Assembly: GCA_045106055.1 (NCBI GenBank)
Contig: JBGCED010000047.1
Location: forward strand, 1-24,674
Origin: JBGCED01 sp045106055
GTDB lineage: Bacteria; Pseudomonadota; Alphaproteobacteria; CBDDJK01
Direction: 5' to 3'
DNA: 24,674 nt
Part shown: positions 1 to 6,417 of the stretch, piece by piece
Layout: each line of letters starts with the position of its first letter
Numbering within the stretch: position 1 is the stretch's first letter
Notes under the pieces: generated by a model
What the model was told of the DNA's origin: nothing
Databases searched by the model: none
The model's input: the letters and a program-made list of their open reading frames with translations, nothing else
Position numbers and translations under genes: made by a program

Positions 1-562
1 CTTGATTATGCCGATTGACCGCCCGCGCCGTTTCAAAACAGCGCACCGCTTGCTGCGAATCACCCTGCTGCAATTTAATCATGCCAAGCGTGACCCATAA
101 TTGATCATTTTGCTGATGTAACGCAATTCCCTGACGGCAAAGCTGGGCTGCTTGTTCTAAATTTCCTTGTCTGCGCAGATAAACCGCCCTTAAATGAAGC
201 CCCATGATGTTATTAGGATCAATGGCTAAAATCTTATCCGCATAGGCAGATAGGGGCGCAATCGCAAATTTATCCGTGATATATGGTTTTGACGCAAGGT
301 CAATCGCCTTGCTAAAATTTGATAGAATTTGCTGTTTATGAATGTCCGATAATTCATAAGTAAAACATTGCTCATAAGCCGTGATCGCGTGATCATATTG
401 CCCCAGCCCGCCATAAGATGCCGCGATGATTTCATGGATTTTAACCGAATCCACCCCCGTTTGAAGCAATTCTTGACCCGTTTGGATCGCCTTGGAATAT
501 AAATGTGCTTCAAATTGCTGCACCAAAATTTGATAGGATACGGGTGCATCTTCAAGGGTCAT
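1..562 (-). CDS. TPR-repeat protein, N-terminal part (runs off the left edge)
   Basis: The minus strand is open from an ATG at 562 to the window edge, giving about 187 residues that begin MTLEDAPVSYQILVQQFEAH. The translation shows helical tetratricopeptide-like pairs: AAASYGGLGQYDHAITAYEQ (about residues 49-68), ILAIDPNNIMGLHLRAVYLR, then RRQGNLEQAAQLCRQGIALH and LWVTLGMIKLQQGDSQQAVR near the visible end. TPR arrays are protein-interaction scaffolds, so the partner or any C-terminal catalytic domain (for example a sulfotransferase or glycosyltransferase) lies outside the window. The start is 8 bp downstream of the stop of the metallo-hydrolase gene, so the two are probably co-transcribed. 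No signal peptide is visible. The repeat type is confident; the function is unknown. Confidence 0.8.
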   Translation of the reverse strand, partial: MTLEDAPVSYQILVQQFEAHLYSKAIQTGQELLQTGVDSVKIHEIIAASYGGLGQYDHAITAYEQCFTYELSDIHKQQILSNFSKAIDLASKPYITDKFAIAPLSAYADKILAIDPNNIMGLHLRAVYLRRQGNLEQAAQLCRQGIALHQQNDQLWVTLGMIKLQQGDSQQAVRCFETARAVNRHNQ

Positions 563-570
563 AATCGGCT

Positions 571-1245
571 CTATGCTGGAAATAAATGATCAGCAACAAA
601 GGGGTTTGTTTTGCGCTCATGCCCAAAATCGGACATGGGGCCATGCCCTGGCACAAAGCGGGTTTCGCTGCCAAGGGGGAATAATTTATGGCGAATGGCA
701 TGCAGCAAATCATCATGATTGCCGCGCGGAAAATCGGTTCTGCCGATTGATCCGCAAAATAACACATCGCCCAGCTGTATAAATTGGCTTGGTGCGTGAT
801 AAAATACGACATGGCCGGGCGTATGGCCAGGGCAGTGAATGACATCAAAACACATTCCGCCAACTTCAACTTGATCACCATCTTCAAGCCAGCGATCTGG
901 GGTAAAAAAATCACATTTTCCAATGCCAAACATCATGCCATCTGATTCAATCCGATCAATCCAAAATTGATCCGCTTTATGCGGGCCAATGATCGGCACA
1001 TCCAGCGCTGCTTTTAAGGCAGCAACGCCGCCAGCATGATCGGCATGACCGTGGGTGACCAAAATTTTTTCAATGTTCAGCCCCAATGCTTTGATTTTTG
1101 CTAAAATGATTGGCACATCACCGCCTGGATCAATCACCGCGCCTTGAAGCGTTTCTTTGTTCCAAACAAGGGTGCAGTTTTGCTGCAAGGGGGTAACGGG
1201 CAGAATAAAATATTCCAGCAAGGATGAAGTTTCATTAGCGGGCAT
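571..1245 (-). CDS. MBL-fold metallo-hydrolase, glyoxalase II-like (YcbL type)
   Basis: This 224-aa protein is a metallo-beta-lactamase-fold hydrolase of the short glyoxalase II-like (YcbL) group, expected to hydrolyse thioesters such as S-lactoylglutathione or a related substrate in the cytoplasm. The N-terminus (FILPVTPLQQNCTLVW) is typical of the group. The dinuclear metal site is complete: HGHADH at residues 65-70, His141 in CPGHTPGH, Asp160 in QLGDVLF and His201 in PGHGPMS. The GSIGRTDFP stretch also fits YcbL. It lacks the C-terminal helical domain of classical GloB, in line with its length. The start ATG has only a weak AAGAAAA-type ribosome site. It lies 38 bp downstream of the HIT gene and 8 bp upstream of the TPR gene, so it is probably mid-operon. 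The exact substrate cannot be told from sequence. Confidence 0.9.
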   Translation of the reverse strand: MPANETSSLLEYFILPVTPLQQNCTLVWNKETLQGAVIDPGGDVPIILAKIKALGLNIEKILVTHGHADHAGGVAALKAALDVPIIGPHKADQFWIDRIESDGMMFGIGKCDFFTPDRWLEDGDQVEVGGMCFDVIHCPGHTPGHVVFYHAPSQFIQLGDVLFCGSIGRTDFPRGNHDDLLHAIRHKLFPLGSETRFVPGHGPMSDFGHERKTNPFVADHLFPA

Positions 1246-1283
1246 GAATATAATTTTCTTAGCGCATTTTGCTGTTAATGTGA

Positions 1284-1703
1284 TTACAGGTTAAGCATGC
1301 CTTTTAAATCTTCGCCGCCAACCAGATGCACATGCATATGCGGCACTTCTTGGCGGGCATGTTCCCCATGATTGGCAATGGTGCGATAGCCCGTATCCAC
1401 CAGCTTTTCTTTTTCAGCAACCGTTGCGATTGCACGGCAAAAGCCAACAATTTCATCTTCGCTTGCACGCGCGTAAAAATCTTGAGACGATACATAAGGT
1501 CCCTTTGGGATCACCAGAATATGCTGCTTCGCGCAAGGCTGAGCGTCATAAAATGCCAGCGCATAATCATCTTCATAGACTTTTGTGCATGGCAATTCTT
1601 CGCGCAATATTTTCGCAAACACATTATTATCATCATAATGATGATCAACATTAAATAATTGTTCTGGGCTATCATCATTGAGGGTGTTGAGATTATCAAC
1701 CAT
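1284..1703 (-). CDS. HIT-family nucleotide-binding protein (Hint-like)
   Basis: This 139-aa protein is a histidine-triad hydrolase or transferase of the Hint/PKCI branch, which acts on nucleoside phosphoramidates and adenylylated substrates. The signature H-M-H-V-H-L is at residues 122-127 (His122, His124, His126), followed by VGGEDLKGMLNL at the C-terminus. The N-terminal half has the usual NVFAKILREELPCTKVYEDD...HILVIPKG framework. It is slightly longer than the usual 110-120 aa because of a poorly conserved N-terminal lead of about 25 residues rich in Asp and Asn (NDDSPEQLFNVDHHYDDNN). The ATG at 1703 is preceded by AAGG at about 10 nt. It sits 87 bp downstream of the Lon-like gene, so it may be read from that operon or from its own promoter. 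Confidence 0.92.
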   Translation of the reverse strand: MVDNLNTLNDDSPEQLFNVDHHYDDNNVFAKILREELPCTKVYEDDYALAFYDAQPCAKQHILVIPKGPYVSSQDFYARASEDEIVGFCRAIATVAEKEKLVDTGYRTIANHGEHARQEVPHMHVHLVGGEDLKGMLNL

Positions 1704-1790
1704 ATATTTTAAGCCTTTTAATGGGTTTCATACAAATATTAACTTGATCATACTGCCCGCATTGCCGCAAAACAAGCCCCTTTATAATCT

Positions 1791-3119
1791 TTAGAAAAAT
1801 TTCTGTTCCTGATTGCGCAAAAACATGATGATAAGCTGATGTTGCTCACTTTGATTATCTTGATCAACGGCAGCATCTGGGCTTATGTTGACATCAATCA
1901 CCAACCGTTGATTTTGCCGTTTATTGGGCAGCTGGTCCAGAGTTATTTCAACGCTTTCCCCCGCATCAAGGGCAAGGCGCGCGGGAATATCACCCTGCCA
2001 AGCCTGACCATCAATATTTGCATTTAAATTCAAATTCAAAGCAATATCTTCATCATTGGACAGGATAATGTTTAGCTTACACAGGCTGTAATTATTTTCT
2101 ATTTCCAGCAGCGTTGATGATAATAATGGGGTTTTTGTTGTTGGCGATAAATGACGATCATCACATTGTGATAAATTGCCCTTTAGAAAGGATTGCGCAT
2201 AATAGGTGATTTTTGGGTCAAATTTGGGCGTTTGAAGGTCGCTATGCTGCGCCTCATCTTGCACCTCGGCTTCTTGTACTTCCGCTTCATCTTGCCTATC
2301 CATCGCGGGTGCTGGCAATATGGGCGTTAAGCTTGCAGCCGCTTCGGGGGCTTGCATATCTGTTGCTTGCGCTATTTGCGCGGGTCTTTCTTCAAAAGAT
2401 GCGATCTTGGCATCATCAGCCAATCCAAAATGCTGATATAATGCAAGCGCGGCTAAGCATAGCCCTGTTATCAATGTGCCTAGAATCAAAGTGCCATATT
2501 TTTTATGATCTGTTGTTCTGGCATTATTTTGCGGCAGCAAATTAAGCTTTTGCAGCAAGGATGCGCCATCTGATGCAAAGACAAAACGCGCGCCTTTTGC
2601 TTGCCATTCTGTTTGAAGCGCATGGGGAACATCGCCCGCATTTGCATCCGCCATACATAGGGTAAGGGTTGCACCCGCCTTGATCATATCATCCATAATC
2701 GGCTGAAATTCGGTTAATTTCTGTTCAATATTTTGAACGGGAGCAATTGGCAAATGGGCTTGATCTGACATTTCGCCTGTTGCCCAAATAAAATGATCCC
2801 CCGCTTTGATGTCTTGATGGGGCAACAGACAATTAAGCTGATCGCACGCATGGGCGATAAACATCCCAAGCGTCCAGCTTTGCCCATGGGTGATCGGCTG
2901 GCTGAATAAAGCGCGGTAATTTTGGGAATCGCTTTTGCCCAATAATGCGCTTAATCTTTTTGAAATAATGCCGTTACAAAATACATCATAGCTGCTGCTG
3001 GGTGCCAGCCTTTCCAAGCCTTGCTGCATATAGGATGGAATGCCTGAAGCTTCCGCATCAAGCGCGATCAAATGCGATGCGCCATTGGTTAGTCCAATGA
3101 TGATTTTAAATTCTGCCAT
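1791..3119 (-). CDS. Single-pass membrane protein with a Lon (S16)-like protease domain, otherwise unrecognised
   Basis: This 442-aa protein matches no family I can name outright. Residues 1-165 line up by eye with the Lon proteolytic domain. HGQSWTLGM (78-86) sits where Lon has DGPSAGIAM, placing Ser81 on the catalytic serine. ATGEM (113-117) matches Lon TGEI. LPIAPVQNIEQKL (123-135) matches LPIGGLKEKLL, placing Lys134 on the catalytic lysine, and IKAGATLTLCMADAN matches the following AG-K-LIP-EN strand. One hydrophobic segment at about 208-230 follows DHKK, predicting a cytoplasmic N-terminus and an outside C-terminus. Residues 235-300 are acidic and low in complexity (AEVQEAEVQDEAQ). Residues 305-442 look beta-rich. 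There is no AAA+ domain. It starts 20 bp after the 200-aa gene and is the last of three tightly spaced genes. The S16 assignment is inference from motif alignment; the topology is moderately sure. Confidence 0.6.
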   Translation of the reverse strand: MAEFKIIIGLTNGASHLIALDAEASGIPSYMQQGLERLAPSSSYDVFCNGIISKRLSALLGKSDSQNYRALFSQPITHGQSWTLGMFIAHACDQLNCLLPHQDIKAGDHFIWATGEMSDQAHLPIAPVQNIEQKLTEFQPIMDDMIKAGATLTLCMADANAGDVPHALQTEWQAKGARFVFASDGASLLQKLNLLPQNNARTTDHKKYGTLILGTLITGLCLAALALYQHFGLADDAKIASFEERPAQIAQATDMQAPEAAASLTPILPAPAMDRQDEAEVQEAEVQDEAQHSDLQTPKFDPKITYYAQSFLKGNLSQCDDRHLSPTTKTPLLSSTLLEIENNYSLCKLNIILSNDEDIALNLNLNANIDGQAWQGDIPARLALDAGESVEITLDQLPNKRQNQRLVIDVNISPDAAVDQDNQSEQHQLIIMFLRNQEQKFF

Positions 3120-3139
3120 CCCGTTTTACGCGCTAATGA

Positions 3140-3742
3140 TTAAAGTAAATTGATCCTTGAATGAATGCTTAAATAGGCTTCAATAAAGGCTTTGTCCAAT
3201 TCTTTATGAAGATGAAGGTCAATTTGCCCCGCACCATTATCAATTAAATCCCGCTGGTGAAAGCCTGTTTTCGCGCCCACCTGATCCTCAATAATTTCAA
3301 TTAGCCTTAATGGCGATTGATCTTGCCCTGCAAAATGCTGATAATGAATGATCATCACCACCCGATTCTCATCAAGCCGCGATTTTAACAATTTGATGGT
3401 TGCACCGCCCGCATGGCGAATGGGCAGATCATCATTAGATAGGCGGTCAAAATCACTTGCTTTGAAACTGTCTGCCGCTGCGACACGGGGGAAATTCAAC
3501 CTGATCTTTTGCTCCCGAAAGCTTCTAAATTGCTTATTTAGGTTTGGGTGCTGCAATAATATTTGATGCTCAGCCGATGATAGTGACACAATGCCCATCG
3601 CCCATTGCCACAAAGTCGCGATGCTGGGGATGGGATTTATATTTTCTGCATCAAGCACAGATCGCATGCTGCAAGAAAGCGCAGCATTTTGTTCAATCTC
3701 AGCTTGTTGCGCTGCGTTATGTTCGTTCCATTTCATCATCAT
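3140..3742 (-). CDS. Hypothetical protein (200 aa), middle gene of the Lon-like cassette
   Basis: I do not recognise this 200-aa protein. It starts MMMKWNEHN with three consecutive ATG codons. The best placed is the first (3740-3742), with AGGG a few bases upstream overlapping the stop codon of the preceding gene, which is only 6 bp away. This suggests translational coupling. Residues 1-75 look helical and include a Trp-containing moderately hydrophobic stretch (IATLWQWAMGIVSL). About residues 76-130 contain FPRVAAADSF and GGATIKLLKS, and a beta-rich C-terminal half follows (NRVVMIIHYQHFAG, LRLIEIIED, QIDLHLHKEL). There is no signal peptide and no clear transmembrane segment. The layout vaguely recalls small regulatory partner proteins in which a helical arm precedes a beta domain, but this is not enough to assign a role. 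Its place between the 550-aa and Lon-like genes makes it likely that all three act together. Confidence 0.75.
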   Translation of the reverse strand: MMMKWNEHNAAQQAEIEQNAALSCSMRSVLDAENINPIPSIATLWQWAMGIVSLSSAEHQILLQHPNLNKQFRSFREQKIRLNFPRVAAADSFKASDFDRLSNDDLPIRHAGGATIKLLKSRLDENRVVMIIHYQHFAGQDQSPLRLIEIIEDQVGAKTGFHQRDLIDNGAGQIDLHLHKELDKAFIEAYLSIHSRINLL

Positions 3743-3748
3743 CTATCC

Positions 3749-5401
3749 CTATTCATTATCCTTATAAAAGCATTTAAAGCTTTGTTCTATGCGGGGCTGA
3801 TCCAGTTTAAACAGATCATCCAGCCTTTGCTCATCGGGCAGTTTTTCAATCAATTCCTTCATCACCGCCATCAGCTGCGCCAATATATGGCTTGCTTCAC
3901 AAAAAGGCGTGATGCCAAATTCACCTTGAAAGCCCTTGCGGGTAATCTTCATGGATTTAGCCTGAAATTGCATGATCATTGCGGCATAGAATTCACCGCT
4001 AATCTGCTTATCCTTTAATCCACTTATCAACGAGGGAGAGAAATTTTCGCGCATAAACGGCAAGATTTGCGGATACCATGGCGCGGGCATTAGCATTTTT
4101 AGCAGCATAATCGCTTCCAACTGCTCATGCTGCAATAATATGCCCGCAACCTCGCTTGCTGCTTTGGTGATTTTACCTTGCAGTTCACTTAATAAATCAC
4201 AGCTTAGGTGATATTCCCCCTCAATCGGGCGCGCAATCTTGGCATTTAGCGCATCTTGCGTGATTTTACCTGCGCTAAAGGATCGCTTGGCTTGGGTGAT
4301 GTTATTTTGCGCGCTTTGCAAATAAAAATAACGAAAACAGCCATGCACAAGATCCGAATTGACGGATTTTTTGGTTAATAATTCCAGCATTTCAAGCGAT
4401 AGAATCAATTTTAAAAAATCCTGCCCCATCAGCTTCATGCCGTCCAAGGGCGGCAGCAGCAATGGCTGAATGATGCTGTGATCCTCTTCGGCTGTTCCAA
4501 TGGTTTGAAAATCTTCCAAATGATCATGGATATGCTGTTCAAACATATCGGATGAATGATCATCATAGGCCGACAAGGATAGGGGCGCATCAAGCCGGCT
4601 TACCTTTAGCTTAGCTGCCGCGCTCAAAGCCTGTTTGAAGCTTAAAAAATCACCAACCAGCCCCGCATAATGGGTGAAATTCACCTGTTCTGTATCTGCG
4701 CCTTGTTTGGCATTTTCCGCATAATGGCACCAAAAATCAAACATAAGCGCATGGGTCACATCATCCGCTGTAAAGCTGCTGTCATAGCGTTCAATCATAT
4801 AATCCCGCATTTGATGAATTTTTGTCATTTGATGATGGGGAATCAACATGCTGGATAATGCTTGATTCATCCAGCTATTGAGCTGCTTTATCGCCTGTTT
4901 GATTTGTGCTTGGGTTAAATCTGCTTTGACCATCGGGGAAAATACAGCATCAAGGTCATCCATGGCGCAAATGGGGGGATCATGGGTGATGATAAGTTCC
5001 AAAATAAGTTGATACCACGCCAAAGATTCCAGCATATGCTTGCGCGAGAAATAGAATTTTTCACCGTCTTTCACCGCAATATAAACGCCGCGCGCATCAC
5101 AATATTGTTGCTGCATGGCTGCTTGATGCAGTTTTTGAACGCCGCCGCGCGGCATAAACGCAATTTCAGCAAGATTTAAATTCAAGCGATGAATTAAATA
5201 GACAAGATGACATAAGGAATAGACCGCGCGCGAATAATCGCGCTGATAAAGCCTGCCAGCAATTTTATGTAAAAGCACCGGCGGAAAACATAGCATAGTT
5301 GCGCCCGTTTCCGCATCAGGTTCCGATGCGGTGCTTAGGCGGCTAAGACATTCTTGAAAATGCGTGTTATTTTGGGTTTGGTGTAAGCTAATATCATCCA
5401 T
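3749..5401 (-). CDS. Large helical hypothetical protein (550 aa), first gene of the Lon-like cassette
   Basis: This 550-aa protein matches no family I know. It looks soluble and almost wholly alpha-helical, without a signal peptide or convincing membrane segment. Visible landmarks are an N-terminal region with FPPVLLHKIAGRLYQRDYSRAVY at about 38-60 (shown here only as a landmark), a Trp/Tyr-rich stretch LESLAWYQLILELIITHDPP, an acidic and His-rich linker near 290-315 (DDHSSDMFEQHIHDHLEDF), and a C-terminal helical block ending KCFYKDNE. No Walker, HTH, kinase or nuclease motif is apparent. The first ATG at 5401 has only a weak ribosome site. It is the first gene after tRNA-Phe on the same strand, about 117 bp beyond the tRNA 3' end, and it reads into the 200-aa and Lon-like genes with gaps of 6 and 20 bp. 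It is real by length and context; its function is unknown. Confidence 0.75.
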   Translation of the reverse strand: MDDISLHQTQNNTHFQECLSRLSTASEPDAETGATMLCFPPVLLHKIAGRLYQRDYSRAVYSLCHLVYLIHRLNLNLAEIAFMPRGGVQKLHQAAMQQQYCDARGVYIAVKDGEKFYFSRKHMLESLAWYQLILELIITHDPPICAMDDLDAVFSPMVKADLTQAQIKQAIKQLNSWMNQALSSMLIPHHQMTKIHQMRDYMIERYDSSFTADDVTHALMFDFWCHYAENAKQGADTEQVNFTHYAGLVGDFLSFKQALSAAAKLKVSRLDAPLSLSAYDDHSSDMFEQHIHDHLEDFQTIGTAEEDHSIIQPLLLPPLDGMKLMGQDFLKLILSLEMLELLTKKSVNSDLVHGCFRYFYLQSAQNNITQAKRSFSAGKITQDALNAKIARPIEGEYHLSCDLLSELQGKITKAASEVAGILLQHEQLEAIMLLKMLMPAPWYPQILPFMRENFSPSLISGLKDKQISGEFYAAMIMQFQAKSMKITRKGFQGEFGITPFCEASHILAQLMAVMKELIEKLPDEQRLDDLFKLDQPRIEQSFKCFYKDNE

Positions 5402-5436
5402 AGGCTAATCTTTAGCAAAATCACAGATAAAATCAA

Positions 5437-5516
5437 CTTGGAAAAGAAAGCGCTTAGAAACAGAATCACTTGGAAAAAAGCCTGCCTGGAAAAAAGCCCG
5501 CTTGGAAAGAATAAAG
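5437..5516. repeat. Tandem repeat, five units of 16 bp
   Basis: Five contiguous 16-bp units fill this stretch exactly: cttggaaaagaaagcg, cttagaaacagaatca, cttggaaaaaagcctg, cctggaaaaaagcccg and cttggaaagaataaag. The consensus is CTTGGAAAAAAGCCYG. The block ends 2 bp from the CCA end of tRNA-Phe and lies between the tRNA and the start of the 550-aa gene. On the transcribed minus strand each unit presents a T-run preceded in some units by GC-rich bases, so it could influence termination or 3' processing of the tRNA transcript. No spacer sequence separates the units. Confidence 0.85.
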
Positions 5517-5518
5517 CG

Positions 5519-5594
5519 TGGTGCCCAAGGGCGGGTTCGAACCACCGACACAGCGATTTTCAGTCGCTTGCTCTACCGACTGAGCTACTTGGGC
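5519..5594 (-). tRNA. tRNA-Phe (GAA)
   Basis: This is a complete 76-nt cloverleaf on the minus strand. The acceptor stem is GCCCAAG paired with CTTGGGC, followed by discriminator A and an encoded CCA. The D arm begins TAGCTCAGTCGGTAGAGC. The anticodon stem AGCGA/TCGCT closes loop CTGAAAA with anticodon GAA, and the T loop is GGTTCGAACC. It reads phenylalanine UUC/UUU codons. It sits upstream of the three-gene cassette in the same direction. No duplicated tRNA 3' end or integrase is seen nearby, so it is not evidently an attachment site. Confidence 0.97.
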
Positions 5595-5597
5595 ACG

Positions 5598-5666
5598 ATA
5601 ATCTTGCATTTTGTAAATCGCCAAGATTATTCTTTAACACTTTATTGAACGCCATGATCAAATCAA
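5598..5666 (-). promoter_or_regulatory. Putative tRNA-Phe promoter and leader hairpin
   Basis: On the minus strand a TTGATT (5661-5666) and a TAAAGT (5639-5644) are 16 bp apart and could be the -35 and -10 boxes. Between them and the tRNA 5' end lies a 9-bp inverted repeat, ATAATCTTG at 5598-5606 and CAAGATTAT at 5622-5630, with a 15-nt loop. The hairpin would fall inside the short precursor leader and may mark a processing site. The rest of the interval up to 5758 shows no gene and no clear intrinsic terminator for the reductase gene. The boxes are weak matches. Confidence 0.35.
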
Positions 5667-5758
5667 GAATTTAATCAAGCGTTGAAAACTTTTAAGCGAT
5701 CCCCCCTTTACTTGCAAGGAAAAAATAGCGTTATCGCCAAGGTTTTATACGCAAACGC

Positions 5759-6325
5759 TTATGATGCTGCGCAATGGGTGATTAAATCATTCATAAGTGC
5801 TTTTAGCATTTTATCCTGGGCGGGATTTTTTAAACACCCCGCATCATCAAACGCATCGCCGCCATGATTGATCGCAGCTTGCGCAGGTTCAACCCGAACC
5901 CCAATATTGCTAAGCAATAGGCGCAATGGCACAAGCCCGCGAATGCCGCCAAGCGCACCAGGCGACACTGCACTGATCGCACCGATTTTTCCTTTAAAGG
6001 CAACCAGCGGCGCTTCATCAGGTTCCGAGCGTGATATCCAATCAATCGCATTCTTTAAAACAGCTGAAAATGAACCATTATATTCAGGCGAGGCAATGAA
6101 AAACCCATCAGCTTTCACAAATAATTGCTTCATCATTTTTGCATTTTCAGGCAAGCCATGCTGATCTTCTAAATCGCCATCATAAAGCGGAAGCGCCAGT
6201 GCTTTTAAATCCACAAAGCTGGTCTTTACCCCTGCATCATTTGCAAGCTTCATTGCATATAAGGCCAATTGCTTATTAAGCGATTGCGTGCGGGTGCTGC
6301 CTGCAATAAATAATAAATGCGTCAT
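5759..6325 (-). CDS. NADPH-dependent FMN reductase (ChrR/quinone reductase-like flavoprotein)
   Basis: This 188-aa cytosolic flavodoxin-fold protein is expected to bind FMN and reduce quinones, azo dyes, chromate or free flavin with NAD(P)H. Evidence is the FMN phosphate-binding loop GSTRTQS at residues 9-15, the family signature SPEYNGSFSAVLKNAIDW from residue 79, and the GKIGAISAVSPGALGGIRG loop after the third strand. Its length is normal for the NADPH-dependent FMN reductase family. The gene stands alone between tRNA-Phe and the terminator of the TRAP binding-protein gene, so it likely has its own promoter in the 6326-6357 region. The true substrate cannot be told from sequence. The family is confident; the gene name is not. 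Confidence 0.9.
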   Translation of the reverse strand: MTHLLFIAGSTRTQSLNKQLALYAMKLANDAGVKTSFVDLKALALPLYDGDLEDQHGLPENAKMMKQLFVKADGFFIASPEYNGSFSAVLKNAIDWISRSEPDEAPLVAFKGKIGAISAVSPGALGGIRGLVPLRLLLSNIGVRVEPAQAAINHGGDAFDDAGCLKNPAQDKMLKALMNDLITHCAAS

Positions 6326-6358
6326 TATGTTATGCTTTCTGTTCTTTTATGCGTTCAA

Positions 6359-6393
6359 TAAAAAAGGGGATTGGATAATAAACCCAATCCCCC
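6359..6393 (-). terminator. Rho-independent terminator of the TRAP binding-protein gene
   Basis: Reading the minus strand, a 9-bp GC-rich stem GGGGATTGG (complement of 6384-6392) pairs with CCAATCCCC (complement of 6366-6374) around a 9-nt AT-rich loop, followed at once by six T residues (complement of 6360-6365). It lies about 25 bp beyond the TRAP gene stop. This is a textbook intrinsic terminator and isolates that gene from the downstream FMN reductase gene. Confidence 0.9.
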
Positions 6394-6417
6394 TTATAAC
6401 CTTAAAACCGTAAAGAC

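Noticed and set aside
226..555. 109-aa minus-strand ORF near the left edge
   Set aside because: It is out of frame with the TPR reading (MTLEDAPVSYQIL...), which is open to the edge and shows helix-pair repeats.
552..929. ORF opposite or out of frame to the metallo-hydrolase
   Set aside because: It overlaps a gene with a complete metal-binding motif set and shows no domain of its own.
5438..5674. Plus-strand 78-aa ORF crossing the tRNA (contains CPRAGSNHRHSDFQSLALPT)
   Set aside because: It is the antisense reading of tRNA-Phe and of the 16-bp repeat, a common false gene call.
5402..5758. Possible genomic-island attachment site at tRNA-Phe
   Set aside because: No integrase, no duplicated tRNA 3' end and no mobile gene are seen on either side.
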